Assembly: GCA_904501895.1 (NCBI GenBank)
Contig: CAJGCX010000042.1
Coordinates: forward strand, 1-13,062
DNA from: Clostridiaceae bacterium
Lineage (GTDB): Bacteria > Bacillota > Clostridia > Oscillospirales > Acutalibacteraceae
Length of the DNA stretch: 13,062 nucleotides
Reading direction: 5' to 3'
The translations under genes and the position numbers were made by a program. A model generated the notes under the pieces. It was not told the DNA's origin. It made no database searches and saw only the letters and a list, made by a program, of their open reading frames with translations. Positions 6,757-13,062 of the stretch are shown piece after piece. Position 1 is the stretch's first letter. Each line of letters starts with the position of its first letter.

Positions 6757-8247
6757 ATGAAAAAGTTTTTATGTATCCTTATGGTTTTTGTTATGCTTTT
6801 TCAGTGCTCATCAATGTCCTATGCATTGTTAGGTGAGATTGGAGATGCTATTGATGATTTCAATAGCGATGCTGACAGAGCTGTCTGGGATAAAGTTTGG
6901 GAAACCAAAAGCGATTCAATCAAGGCAGCCGTTACAATGTTTGTAGGCAGTGATGAAAACGACAGAATAATTGCATGGTATTCTGATGCAGAAACAGGAT
7001 ATGTTGAATTAAAGGGCCTTGCAAGTTCAGAAAAAATTGACGCAGAAGCAAAGCAAACAGTTGAGGGTGACTATCGTTTGAGTGCATCACTCAACGACCT
7101 TATGCCTGGTGTTTATACATACAGATGTGTAAGCGGCGATTATGAATCAGAGTATTACACCTTTAAGGTTGAGGACAATGATAGCAGCACTGTCCTTTAT
7201 GTTTCTGACATTCACGTTACTGAAGATAACGAGGAAAGCCCTAACGAGCTCAGCGATACATCATATCTCTGGAACGAAGTAATTGAAAACGCTACAAACA
7301 AAGCTATTTCTGAGGGCAATACCCTTGATGCAATTGTTTCAGCGGGTGACCAGGCTTCAGAGGGTCTTCGTAATGAGTATATGGGTCTTAGCTCACCTGC
7401 ACTTTTAAAATCAATTCCACTTTCAATTTCTGTTGGTAATCATGACAGAAAGAGCGTTGGTTATAAATACTATACTGCATATCCTAATGAAGATGAGCAG
7501 ACATTCAAGTCATACATTGGTACTGACTATTGGTTCAGACAGGGTAATGCACTTTTCCTTATTCTTGACTCTTGTAATGTATCTATGAAGGAGCATTACA
7601 ACTTTATGAAGGAAGCAAAGGAAGCAAATAAAGATGCTATCTGGACAGTTGCTGTTATGCACCACGATATGTTTGGTGGCAGAGAGCCTTGGCTTGACAG
7701 TGAAAACGCTATGCTTCAGCTTTTATGGACACCATTCTTCGATGAATTCGGTGTTGATATGGTGCTCTACGGACACAGCCATTTCTACAGCGTTTCAAAT
7801 GTAATTTACGATAGAGAAACTGTTGAGGAAACAGGTCATAATGCTCAGCTTACTGACCCTAAAGGCACAGTTTATGTTTCATCAGGTTCAATTACCCGTC
7901 ACGCTGACCTTCTTGATGACGAGGGTAAAACACCACCTATCGGTGAACATGCAGGATATACTCGTCTTGAAGAAGCAGAAACAATTTATAGCCTTATGGA
8001 ATTCACAGATGACACACTTACATTCAAGTCATATTCATCTGAAGAAAATGAGGAATTCAACCGTATTACAATTACAAAGACAACAAAAGACGGTGGCCAC
8101 AGCTATAAAAACCCTTCTTGGTACCTTAAGCCAATTGCATTCTTTGTTGGCAGAATTGTTAACATCATCAACAATGTTGATATGTATAACAGATATAAGG
8201 AACAGGGCTACGACGTTTCCCTTAAGGAAGGTCTTATCGGTAGCTGA
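6757..8247 (+). CDS. Secreted calcineurin-like metallophosphoesterase
   Basis: This 496-aa exported enzyme has the dinuclear-metal phosphoesterase fold and should hydrolyse phosphomonoesters or diesters outside the cell. A signal peptide fills residues 1-23, with a likely signal-peptidase I site after Ser-Tyr-Ala. Residues about 50-140 form a beta-rich N-terminal domain like that of purple acid phosphatases, ending in GVYTYRCVSGD and a YTFKV strand. The catalytic domain holds all five metal-ligand blocks: SDIH (Asp151, His153), AGDQ (Asp198), GNHD (Asn228, His229), MHHD (His302) and GHSHF (His340, His342). The C-terminal region (about 435-496) carries a hydrophobic, basic helix around PIAFFVGRIVNIINN that might contact the membrane. 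It is a single-gene unit converging on the glycerophosphodiesterase gene, with which it shares a bidirectional terminator. The substrate is not evident; a phosphate-scavenging role is inference. Confidence 0.93.
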   Translation: MKKFLCILMVFVMLFQCSSMSYALLGEIGDAIDDFNSDADRAVWDKVWETKSDSIKAAVTMFVGSDENDRIIAWYSDAETGYVELKGLASSEKIDAEAKQTVEGDYRLSASLNDLMPGVYTYRCVSGDYESEYYTFKVEDNDSSTVLYVSDIHVTEDNEESPNELSDTSYLWNEVIENATNKAISEGNTLDAIVSAGDQASEGLRNEYMGLSSPALLKSIPLSISVGNHDRKSVGYKYYTAYPNEDEQTFKSYIGTDYWFRQGNALFLILDSCNVSMKEHYNFMKEAKEANKDAIWTVAVMHHDMFGGREPWLDSENAMLQLLWTPFFDEFGVDMVLYGHSHFYSVSNVIYDRETVEETGHNAQLTDPKGTVYVSSGSITRHADLLDDEGKTPPIGEHAGYTRLEEAETIYSLMEFTDDTLTFKSYSSEENEEFNRITITKTTKDGGHSYKNPSWYLKPIAFFVGRIVNIINNVDMYNRYKEQGYDVSLKEGLIGS

Positions 8248-8270
8248 TTTTCATACAATCAAATAGTATA

Positions 8271-8303
8271 AAAAACCTCCTTGCACAGTTACAAGGAGGT
8301 TTT
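8271..8303. terminator. Bidirectional terminator between two phosphoesterase genes
   Basis: A 12-bp perfect stem, AAAACCTCCTTG (8272-8283) with CAAGGAGGTTTT (8292-8303), closes an 8-nt loop. The plus side ends in TTTTG and the minus side in TTTTTTATA. It lies between stop codons at 8247 (+) and 8322 (-) and serves both genes. Confidence 0.92.
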
Positions 8304-8321
8304 GTTATGGTAATTTATAAT

Positions 8322-9170
8322 TCAATTACACAATATGTCTGTTTCCATATATCGTATGCCCATATTGTAGAGCATTTTGGCATCTTCTACTGTATTAACC
8401 GTCCACAAGGAAATACCTACTCCTGCATCAACTGCAAACTGAATAGACTCCTCATTATTTACGCTGAAATTAGCAGAAAGCCACACATTATCGCCTATTT
8501 CTTTTGCTTCGGCAATATTCTCAGGTGTGATTTCATCCACAAGGTACCAAAGCTCAATTTTCGGCTCAAGCTTATGGATAGCCTTTAAATGCTCAATATC
8601 AAATGAGATTACAATTGCTTCTTCTGTAAGGTTCTTTGCCTTAATTGAGTCAACAATTGTGTGAAGATAGTCGCAATCCTCTTCCTTAATTTCGATTTGT
8701 GGTCGCGTATTTGTGCCAACAAAAATATCAAGATATTCATCAAGTGTAGGAATTCGCATATCCTCATATTTCCAGAAATTTGCGCCACCCTTATAGCTGA
8801 ATTCCTTCAATTCCTCAAGGGTGTAATCTTCAACATCACCTAACTGACAAAATCTTCCGTTAATATCCTCATTGTGAATAAGCACCCATTGATTATCCTT
8901 AGTAAGATGAATATCACATTCAGCAGAGTAATAATTGTGATTTACTGCCTCTTCAAATGATGGAATTGAATTTTCAGGTGCTAAAGCGTGTACACCACGA
9001 TGAGCAGTAAAATATATTGGGTCATTTTCTTCCTCAATACCATATTCTGAAAGCAAGATTAACTCCTCAGGCTGATTTGCCAATTTTGCAATATGATACG
9101 GTGGCAGGGCACTACAAAAGTATATAGGCACAAGCACAAGAGTAATAATTTTATTGATAAATCCTATCAT
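8322..9170 (-). CDS. Membrane-anchored glycerophosphodiester phosphodiesterase
   Basis: This 282-aa protein is of the GDPD family, which splits glycerophosphodiesters into an alcohol and glycerol-3-phosphate. One hydrophobic segment at residues about 4-22 is followed by LPPYH and looks like an uncleaved anchor, which would place the enzyme outside the membrane. Catalytic motifs are present: AHRG with His57, APENS (Asn67), the metal ligands Glu84 and Asp86 in AECDIHLTKD, the second catalytic His99 in LIHNED, QIEIK with a further metal Glu in the middle, and the typical end motif ISLWTVNTVEDA. The start is the ATG at 9170, not the in-frame GTG at 9179, because AGGAG overlaps that GTG and lies 8 nt before the ATG. 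The convergent neighbour is a secreted metallophosphoesterase, which makes a joint role in phosphodiester breakdown plausible but unproven. Family is firm; substrate is not. Confidence 0.93.
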   Translation of the reverse strand: MIGFINKIITLVLVPIYFCSALPPYHIAKLANQPEELILLSEYGIEEENDPIYFTAHRGVHALAPENSIPSFEEAVNHNYYSAECDIHLTKDNQWVLIHNEDINGRFCQLGDVEDYTLEELKEFSYKGGANFWKYEDMRIPTLDEYLDIFVGTNTRPQIEIKEEDCDYLHTIVDSIKAKNLTEEAIVISFDIEHLKAIHKLEPKIELWYLVDEITPENIAEAKEIGDNVWLSANFSVNNEESIQFAVDAGVGISLWTVNTVEDAKMLYNMGIRYMETDILCN

Positions 9171-9178
9171 TATAGTCA

Positions 9179-9183
9179 CTCCT
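9179..9183 (-). promoter_or_regulatory. Ribosome binding site deciding the GDPD start
   Basis: The minus strand reads AAAAAGGAG then TGACTATA then ATG. The 8-nt gap to the ATG at 9170 is ideal, while the in-frame GTG at 9179 begins with the last base of the AGGAG motif. Confidence 0.88.
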
Positions 9184-9195
9184 TTTTACACATTC

Positions 9196-9224
9196 ATTTT
9201 ATCATTATTTGTTGTCCAAAACAA
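9196..9224 (-). promoter_or_regulatory. Possible promoter of the GDPD gene
   Basis: On the minus strand a -10 TAAAAT (complement of 9196-9201), preceded by TGA in extended -10 style, has a 17-bp spacer to a weak -35 TTGTTT (complement of 9219-9224). The -35 matches only at its first three bases. Confidence 0.45.
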
Positions 9225-9234
9225 TAGCATATCC

Positions 9235-9268
9235 ATAAAAAAAGGACCTGCATTTCTGCAAGTCCTTT
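9235..9268 (-). terminator. Terminator of the 608-aa secreted hydrolase gene
   Basis: Read on the minus strand, AAAGGACTTGCA pairs with TGCAGGTCCTTT around a GAAA loop, with a single G-U wobble. It is followed by a run of T residues (complement of 9237-9243). The plus strand would have a C-A mismatch at the wobble position, so the hairpin fits minus-strand transcription. It begins about 16 nt after the stop at 9284. Confidence 0.9.
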
Positions 9269-9283
9269 AATATTAAATTCTGA

Positions 9284-11110
9284 TTATTTCACTGCATCGA
9301 TTACAGGCTTAATTGACATTTCACTAAATGCCTTATCGCCGTAGATATAATAGAGAACATCACTTACAGTTCTTGTGATAATGTAAAGTGCACGGTTGAT
9401 ACCTTCTGTTGTCTTTGCTGAATCACCACTTGTAATCTTGTTGTAAATATCATAGAAGCGGTCGTTAGCAGCCTGGAATTCTTCCTTATCAATCTTCTTG
9501 TTTTCAAGCATCTTGTCAACCTGTGCAATTGCTTCCTTAAGTTCTTTTGCATCTGCAGCAGAAAGAGTAGATGTGTCATAATCTCTCATTGTATCAACAT
9601 CTTCTCTTAATTTCTTTGTTTCTCTGCTATAGTTGAACTGAGGGAACTTGTCAGGATATGAATGAACACTTGTGAAGCTTTCATCAGTAGCAAGATGAAT
9701 GATAAGTGTCATAATAACGTCATTTGATGCTGTTGTAGCGTGATTCTGTCCGCTGAAATAGAATGTTGTTTCAGGAAGAAGACCTGAGCAGATGTCCATA
9801 ATGCCTTCAGGGTCAGTATGGTTATGATTCTTAGGGTCAGTACAGTTATTTCTCTTAGCAACATAATCTGCAGGAAGCTTTGTACCTACGTTTACACTGT
9901 ATGCACCAATTGATGTTGAATCAACCTGGATAATACCGTCGCAATTTCTCTTGTCGTGAGTAACTGCAATCTGATAAAGTTCAACGTTTGTATCAACGAT
10001 GTCAAATACCTCAACACCGTCTGCCTTTGCTTCAAGAATGTATTTTTCAACGTTAAGCTGTGCATCATAGTACCAGTCAGTCTGTCTGCGGATTTCTGCC
10101 AAATCGTCACCCATAAGGTACTTTTCACGACATGCAGGATAGTCCCCTGTTGATATAAGGCCCCACATAAGAGTTGAATATACTAAATAGTCATTGACAA
10201 GTGTCTCTGCGATGCAGTCAAGAAGAACATCAATATCAGTCTTTGGCATAAGTCTCATAGCGATATTGATAATGTAGCCAAGATAGTTTTCGTAACCGAT
10301 AACTGATGGCATTGCTGTTGTGTAAAGAGCAGCACTGTTCTTATTAAAGCCATATCTGTAGCAGTCACTAAGAAGTGCAGCACCATCAAGAGCAGGAACA
10401 ACATAGATAATTCTGTTAATATCTCTTGAAACAGAAATATTCTGCTCATCATAGTATTTAAGGAGTGCAGTTGAGATTGAACCACCCTGGCTTACAGGAA
10501 CGATATTAACCTTATCTGAACCAGTATCCTTCTTAACAAACTGAATATAGTCATAAAGGCCCTTTGCAGTCTGAATCATATTGCCTGTTGAAACGTAGTT
10601 GTAAACATACATATTTTCTTTGCCGGCAATTTCGAAGTATTCTTCAATTGGGAACTGATTTAAAACATACTCTAATTCTGCATCAGTAACTTCTGCCATA
10701 CTTCCTGGATAAAGAACTGCACGAGTATCGTCAATCATATTACCGTTAGCATCTGAACGCTGTTTACCCATAAGAATGTCACCAAGGATTTTTGAAACCG
10801 TTTTAGCTGCCAAAGCGTCCTTGTCTTCCTGTGTGATAAACATCTTTGCAACAGGAAGAAGTGCCTCTGTTACGATTTCTGTGATTTCCTCTTCACCAAG
10901 TGAAACATAGAAAGGTCCTGGAACAGGATTACCGTTAGCGTCACATTCTATTTCGCCATTTATATAGTGATAAGTTTCACTCTGGAAATTTCCCGGAATG
11001 ATAATTGTAGGAACATATTCTTTCTTTGATGAGTAGCCAAGAATTGACATACATGACAAAGTAAGAACGACTGCAAGCATTACTGCAAGAGCTTTTTTCA
11101 TCTTTTTCAT
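9284..11110 (-). CDS. Secreted alpha/beta hydrolase of unknown substrate
   Basis: This 608-aa protein has an N-terminal signal peptide (residues 1-about 27; basic MKKMKK, then a hydrophobic core), so it is probably exported. Residues about 31-460 look like a lipase/esterase-type alpha/beta hydrolase: an early strand and loop TIIIPGNF (35-42), a nucleophile elbow VPVSQGGS (204-211) with Ser207 after the strand KVNIV, an acid candidate Asp391 in NCDGIIQVDS, and a histidine candidate His457 in GQNHATTAS. The elbow lacks the usual Gly two residues before Ser (Pro-Val-Ser-Gln-Gly instead of Gly-x-Ser-x-Gly). A large insert lies between strand and acid (about 245-365). Residues about 495-560 form a charged, probably helical segment. 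The ATG at 11110 is chosen because AAGGGG sits 7 nt before it; the open frame continues to 11227 but that stretch holds the promoter. It is a single-gene unit. I cannot name a substrate. Confidence 0.88.
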   Translation of the reverse strand: MKKMKKALAVMLAVVLTLSCMSILGYSSKKEYVPTIIIPGNFQSETYHYINGEIECDANGNPVPGPFYVSLGEEEITEIVTEALLPVAKMFITQEDKDALAAKTVSKILGDILMGKQRSDANGNMIDDTRAVLYPGSMAEVTDAELEYVLNQFPIEEYFEIAGKENMYVYNYVSTGNMIQTAKGLYDYIQFVKKDTGSDKVNIVPVSQGGSISTALLKYYDEQNISVSRDINRIIYVVPALDGAALLSDCYRYGFNKNSAALYTTAMPSVIGYENYLGYIINIAMRLMPKTDIDVLLDCIAETLVNDYLVYSTLMWGLISTGDYPACREKYLMGDDLAEIRRQTDWYYDAQLNVEKYILEAKADGVEVFDIVDTNVELYQIAVTHDKRNCDGIIQVDSTSIGAYSVNVGTKLPADYVAKRNNCTDPKNHNHTDPEGIMDICSGLLPETTFYFSGQNHATTASNDVIMTLIIHLATDESFTSVHSYPDKFPQFNYSRETKKLREDVDTMRDYDTSTLSAADAKELKEAIAQVDKMLENKKIDKEEFQAANDRFYDIYNKITSGDSAKTTEGINRALYIITRTVSDVLYYIYGDKAFSEMSIKPVIDAVK

Positions 11111-11117
11111 AGTATTA

Positions 11118-11123
11118 CCCCTT
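11118..11123 (-). promoter_or_regulatory. Ribosome binding site deciding the 608-aa hydrolase start
   Basis: AAGGGG on the minus strand lies 7 nt before the ATG at 11110. It selects this start over upstream in-frame codons and fits a signal peptide beginning right at the N-terminus. Confidence 0.8.
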
Positions 11124-11140
11124 TTAAAATTGATAGATAG

Positions 11141-11169
11141 ATTATAACAGTTAATCAACACTTTGTAAA
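11141..11169 (-). promoter_or_regulatory. Promoter of the 608-aa secreted hydrolase
   Basis: On the minus strand the -35 TTTACA (complement of 11164-11169), a 17-bp spacer and a perfect -10 TATAAT (complement of 11141-11146) are present, with TGT before the -10 giving the extended form. Confidence 0.85.
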
Positions 11170-11192
11170 TAAATTCCACATATTCAAAATAC

Positions 11193-11233
11193 ACAAAAAG
11201 GACTTGTGCTTTTTCATCACATTGCACAAGTCC
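11193..11233 (-). terminator. Terminator of the dockerin-transglutaminase gene
   Basis: A 10-bp perfect stem pairs GGACTTGTGC (11200-11209) with GCACAAGTCC (11224-11233) across a 14-nt loop. The minus strand follows it with TTTTTGTG. It lies 25 nt beyond the stop at 11259. Confidence 0.88.
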
Positions 11234-11258
11234 AAAGTTTTAATGAACATATTATGTT

Positions 11259-12728
11259 TTAATTGTAAAGCAAATCACCATTTGCGTATAAATCAAGTGC
11301 AATTACATCAAACCCATCAACTGCACCATCCTGATTCATATCACCTGCATAAAACTTTGCAGTACCGTCATCAACCTTATATGTTGTTGCACAAGCTTGA
11401 GTCATTGCTGTGTAGTCATCGACATCTACGTCGTCTGATGCATCAATATCGCCACGCATAGCAACAAGGTATACCTTAGTTGTTGTGCTGTCTGAAACTG
11501 TCAGTGTTGATGTTGTTGTACCACTACCGTTTCGTGTACGTGAAAATCCGCTTGCAGAATTGTTCACAACATAAGTATAGTAATTTGTGACATCCTTACC
11601 AACCATAATGACATTTCTTACAGTATCAAACTGAACATCGGGTGCACCATATCTCAATATACCAACACCATAAGAATCATTTGAAAGAGTTGGATACGTA
11701 AGGACTGTATTTGCATCTGAGAAAATCTGACCTGTCGCAATGTGAACAGTTGAATCAGCAACAGTATTGTTATTGTTACTAGTGAAATATGCTGCTTTTG
11801 TGTTACTTCCTATAATGAAATAACTGTAATAAATGTTACTTTTCTGGTCATCCCATGTAACATCAAGGGTATACCACTCACCGTCCTCCATCTGCACCAT
11901 ATTCCACTTATGAGCACCACCGTTACCTGTACCTACAACGGTAAGACAAGGAAGACCCTCACGGTCACAAAGAAGCTTAAACGCCTCGGCATAACCCTCG
12001 CAAACGCAAACACCATTAATCAATGCACCATACACATCAAAAATATTTGATTCTGAAATAGTATCATCATACACAATATTGTTTGCAAGATAGTCGTGAA
12101 TTGATTTGTATTTTTCGTGACGACTTATACCGTAAACAGGAATTGTCTTATAAAAATCCTCGACAGCATCACGCTTCGCTATAACATCATCAAAGCTTGA
12201 GAAATGTTCTTCATTAAAATTCATATTTATTGTCAGAGATGTAATCACATAAGCATACTGACCACTAACAAATTTTCTTGACATACCATAAGAAATACCA
12301 AAGCCTGATGCCCAGAAAAACATAGGATTATCTTCATTAAGTGCAGTTATCGCCATCATAATATCCTGCATAGCACTATTTGCAGCATTATCCTTTGTAC
12401 TGCCTGTAATTGTAATCCCTGTCAAATTGATTGCGATTGATGCCACAGGACCTGCTGCCCAAATCTGGTCATAAAGTCCCTTCTGATTTGCAGTCAACTG
12501 ATTATAGAAATATTTTGTTGTATCAACCTGACTACCACCGCTATAAAACTTGTTCATATTAATATTAAGTGGTAAATCAAGCTCAGTTTCAGGTGAAAAT
12601 TCAATCATAGAAACAGGCTCAACTACTGTCAGTTCAACCTCTTCTGCCGAAACTGAAACAGGCAGAGCTGTCATAAAAAGACAAAGCGCCATTATGACAG
12701 ACAGCACTTTACCTACTGATTTTCTCAT
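11259..12728 (-). CDS. Secreted transglutaminase-like protein with C-terminal dockerin
   Basis: This 489-aa exported protein has a signal peptide (1-28, likely cut after VSA). Residues about 205-295 form a transglutaminase-like (papain-fold) domain with the full triad: Cys243 in VCEGYAEAF, His273 in AHKWN and Asp289 in LDVTWDD. Such bacterial domains act as proteases, amidases or crosslinkers. A beta-rich linker region (about 330-424) follows. Residues about 426-481 form a dockerin with two calcium loops, GDIDASDDVDVDDY and GDMNQDGAVDGFD, of the kind that plugs into cohesin modules of cellulosome-type scaffolds. Loop 1 is atypical, with Ser431 and Asp432 where Asp and Gly are usual. The ATG at 12728 has GAGGTG five nt upstream. 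The gene lies 25 nt after the nrdR stop with no terminator or promoter between, so it is probably read from the nrdR transcript. Domain calls are firm; the protein substrate is unknown. Confidence 0.94.
   Translation of the reverse strand: MRKSVGKVLSVIMALCLFMTALPVSVSAEEVELTVVEPVSMIEFSPETELDLPLNINMNKFYSGGSQVDTTKYFYNQLTANQKGLYDQIWAAGPVASIAINLTGITITGSTKDNAANSAMQDIMMAITALNEDNPMFFWASGFGISYGMSRKFVSGQYAYVITSLTINMNFNEEHFSSFDDVIAKRDAVEDFYKTIPVYGISRHEKYKSIHDYLANNIVYDDTISESNIFDVYGALINGVCVCEGYAEAFKLLCDREGLPCLTVVGTGNGGAHKWNMVQMEDGEWYTLDVTWDDQKSNIYYSYFIIGSNTKAAYFTSNNNNTVADSTVHIATGQIFSDANTVLTYPTLSNDSYGVGILRYGAPDVQFDTVRNVIMVGKDVTNYYTYVVNNSASGFSRTRNGSGTTTSTLTVSDSTTTKVYLVAMRGDIDASDDVDVDDYTAMTQACATTYKVDDGTAKFYAGDMNQDGAVDGFDVIALDLYANGDLLYN
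11286..11453 (-). other. Dockerin module within the transglutaminase-like protein
   Basis: Two duplicated F-hand calcium loops, about 36 residues apart, end the protein. Calcium positions 1, 3, 5 and 12 are Asp427, Asp429, Ser431, Asp438 in repeat 1 and Asp463, Asn465, Asp467, Asp474 in repeat 2. The residues at loop positions 10 and 11, which often set cohesin specificity, are Val-Asp in repeat 1 and Gly-Phe in repeat 2, so the two faces are not alike. A dockerin implies that a cohesin-bearing scaffold exists elsewhere in the genome. Confidence 0.88.
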
Positions 12729-12753
12729 AATAACACCTCGTTAATCTTTGATT

Positions 12754-13062
12754 TTATTTTTTGTCAAGGAAGCTTGAAAGCTCTTCCATAAATGCGTTTA
12801 CATCCTTAAACTGCTTATAAACTGAAGCAAAACGAACATAAGCCACCTGGTCAATACCCTTAAGCTTATCCATTACAAGCTCACCGATATGAACACTTGT
12901 AACCTCACGGTCAAGTGAATTCTGAAGAGTTGTTTCGATTTCGTCAACAGCTCTTTCAATTGTTTCCATTGAAACAGGACGCTTTTCACAAGCAGTAAGC
13001 ATACCCTTAATAAGCTTACTACGGTCAAATACTTCCCTATTCTTATCCTTCTTAACAACGAC
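12754..13062 (-). CDS. nrdR: Transcriptional repressor NrdR (5' end cut by window)
   Basis: NrdR binds NrdR boxes upstream of ribonucleotide reductase genes and represses them in response to ATP/dATP. The visible 102 residues of about 150 form the ATP-cone and C-terminal tail: [30 protein letters not shown], and the family-typical [15 protein letters not shown] near the end. The N-terminal zinc ribbon (CxxC pairs) and the start codon lie beyond the right edge. The reading frame is open to base 13062. The stop at 12754-12756 is 25 nt before the dockerin gene, with no hairpin between, suggesting read-through into it. No NrdR box is visible in this window. Confidence 0.96.
   Translation of the reverse strand, partial: VVVKKDKNREVFDRSKLIKGMLTACEKRPVSMETIERAVDEIETTLQNSLDREVTSVHIGELVMDKLKGIDQVAYVRFASVYKQFKDVNAFMEELSSFLDKK

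Noticed and set aside
11045..11110. Lipoprotein signal in the 608-aa hydrolase (Cys20 in TLSC)
   Set aside because: Position -3 is Thr, not Leu/Val/Ile, so it is not a proper lipobox; ordinary signal peptidase cleavage is more likely.
11111..11227. N-terminal extension of the 608-aa hydrolase to 11227
   Set aside because: That stretch contains the gene's promoter and part of the neighbouring gene's terminator, and the signal peptide begins at 11110.
1..13062. CRISPR array, tRNA, rRNA, integrase or IS element
   Set aside because: No direct-repeat/spacer series, cloverleaf, or recombinase motif was seen on either strand.

Overview
The window looks like chromosomal DNA from an AT-rich, low-GC Gram-positive anaerobe of class Clostridia, probably a Ruminococcus-like gut Oscillospiraceae. 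GC content was judged by eye, not computed. Four things point there: a transketolase encoded as a separate C-terminal subunit, a dockerin-bearing secreted protein, a TetM-like translation GTPase of a type common in gut Firmicutes, and an intergenic palindromic element of a style familiar from these genomes. No phage, plasmid, IS, CRISPR, tRNA or rRNA signal was found. I see no clear candidate for a wholly new multi-gene system; the unusual points are mostly at residue or architecture level.

Layout. 1-1712 (+) holds the end of a transketolase C-terminal subunit followed 33 nt later by a 268-aa protein of unknown function with a possible SCP2-like fold; the pair ends at a strong hairpin terminator. 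1818-2825 (-) is an alpha/beta hydrolase whose expected nucleophile serine is glycine. It is divergent from 3033-4457 (+), a GPH-family sugar:cation symporter, and both promoters lie in the 207-nt gap between them. The convergent gap 4458-4682 holds a terminator and a 129-bp palindromic repeat. 4683-6611 (-) is the TetM/EF-G-like GTPase, divergent from 6757-8247 (+), a secreted metallophosphoesterase. 8322-9170 (-) is a membrane-anchored glycerophosphodiester phosphodiesterase, 9284-11110 (-) a secreted alpha/beta hydrolase of unknown substrate, 11259-12728 (-) a secreted transglutaminase-like protein with a C-terminal dockerin, and 12754-13062 (-) the 3' part of nrdR, 25 nt upstream of the dockerin gene.

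How they may work together. Most genes are single transcription units with their own hairpin terminator. The exceptions are the transketolase pair and nrdR plus the dockerin gene. From 6757 to 12728 four neighbouring genes encode exported or membrane-anchored enzymes. Two of them, the metallophosphoesterase and the glycerophosphodiesterase, are convergent, share a bidirectional terminator, and could both release phosphate or glycerophosphate from extracellular phosphodiesters; that link is inference. No gene-free stretch exceeds 300 bases; the longest are 2826-3032 and 4458-4682, both described in the feature list.
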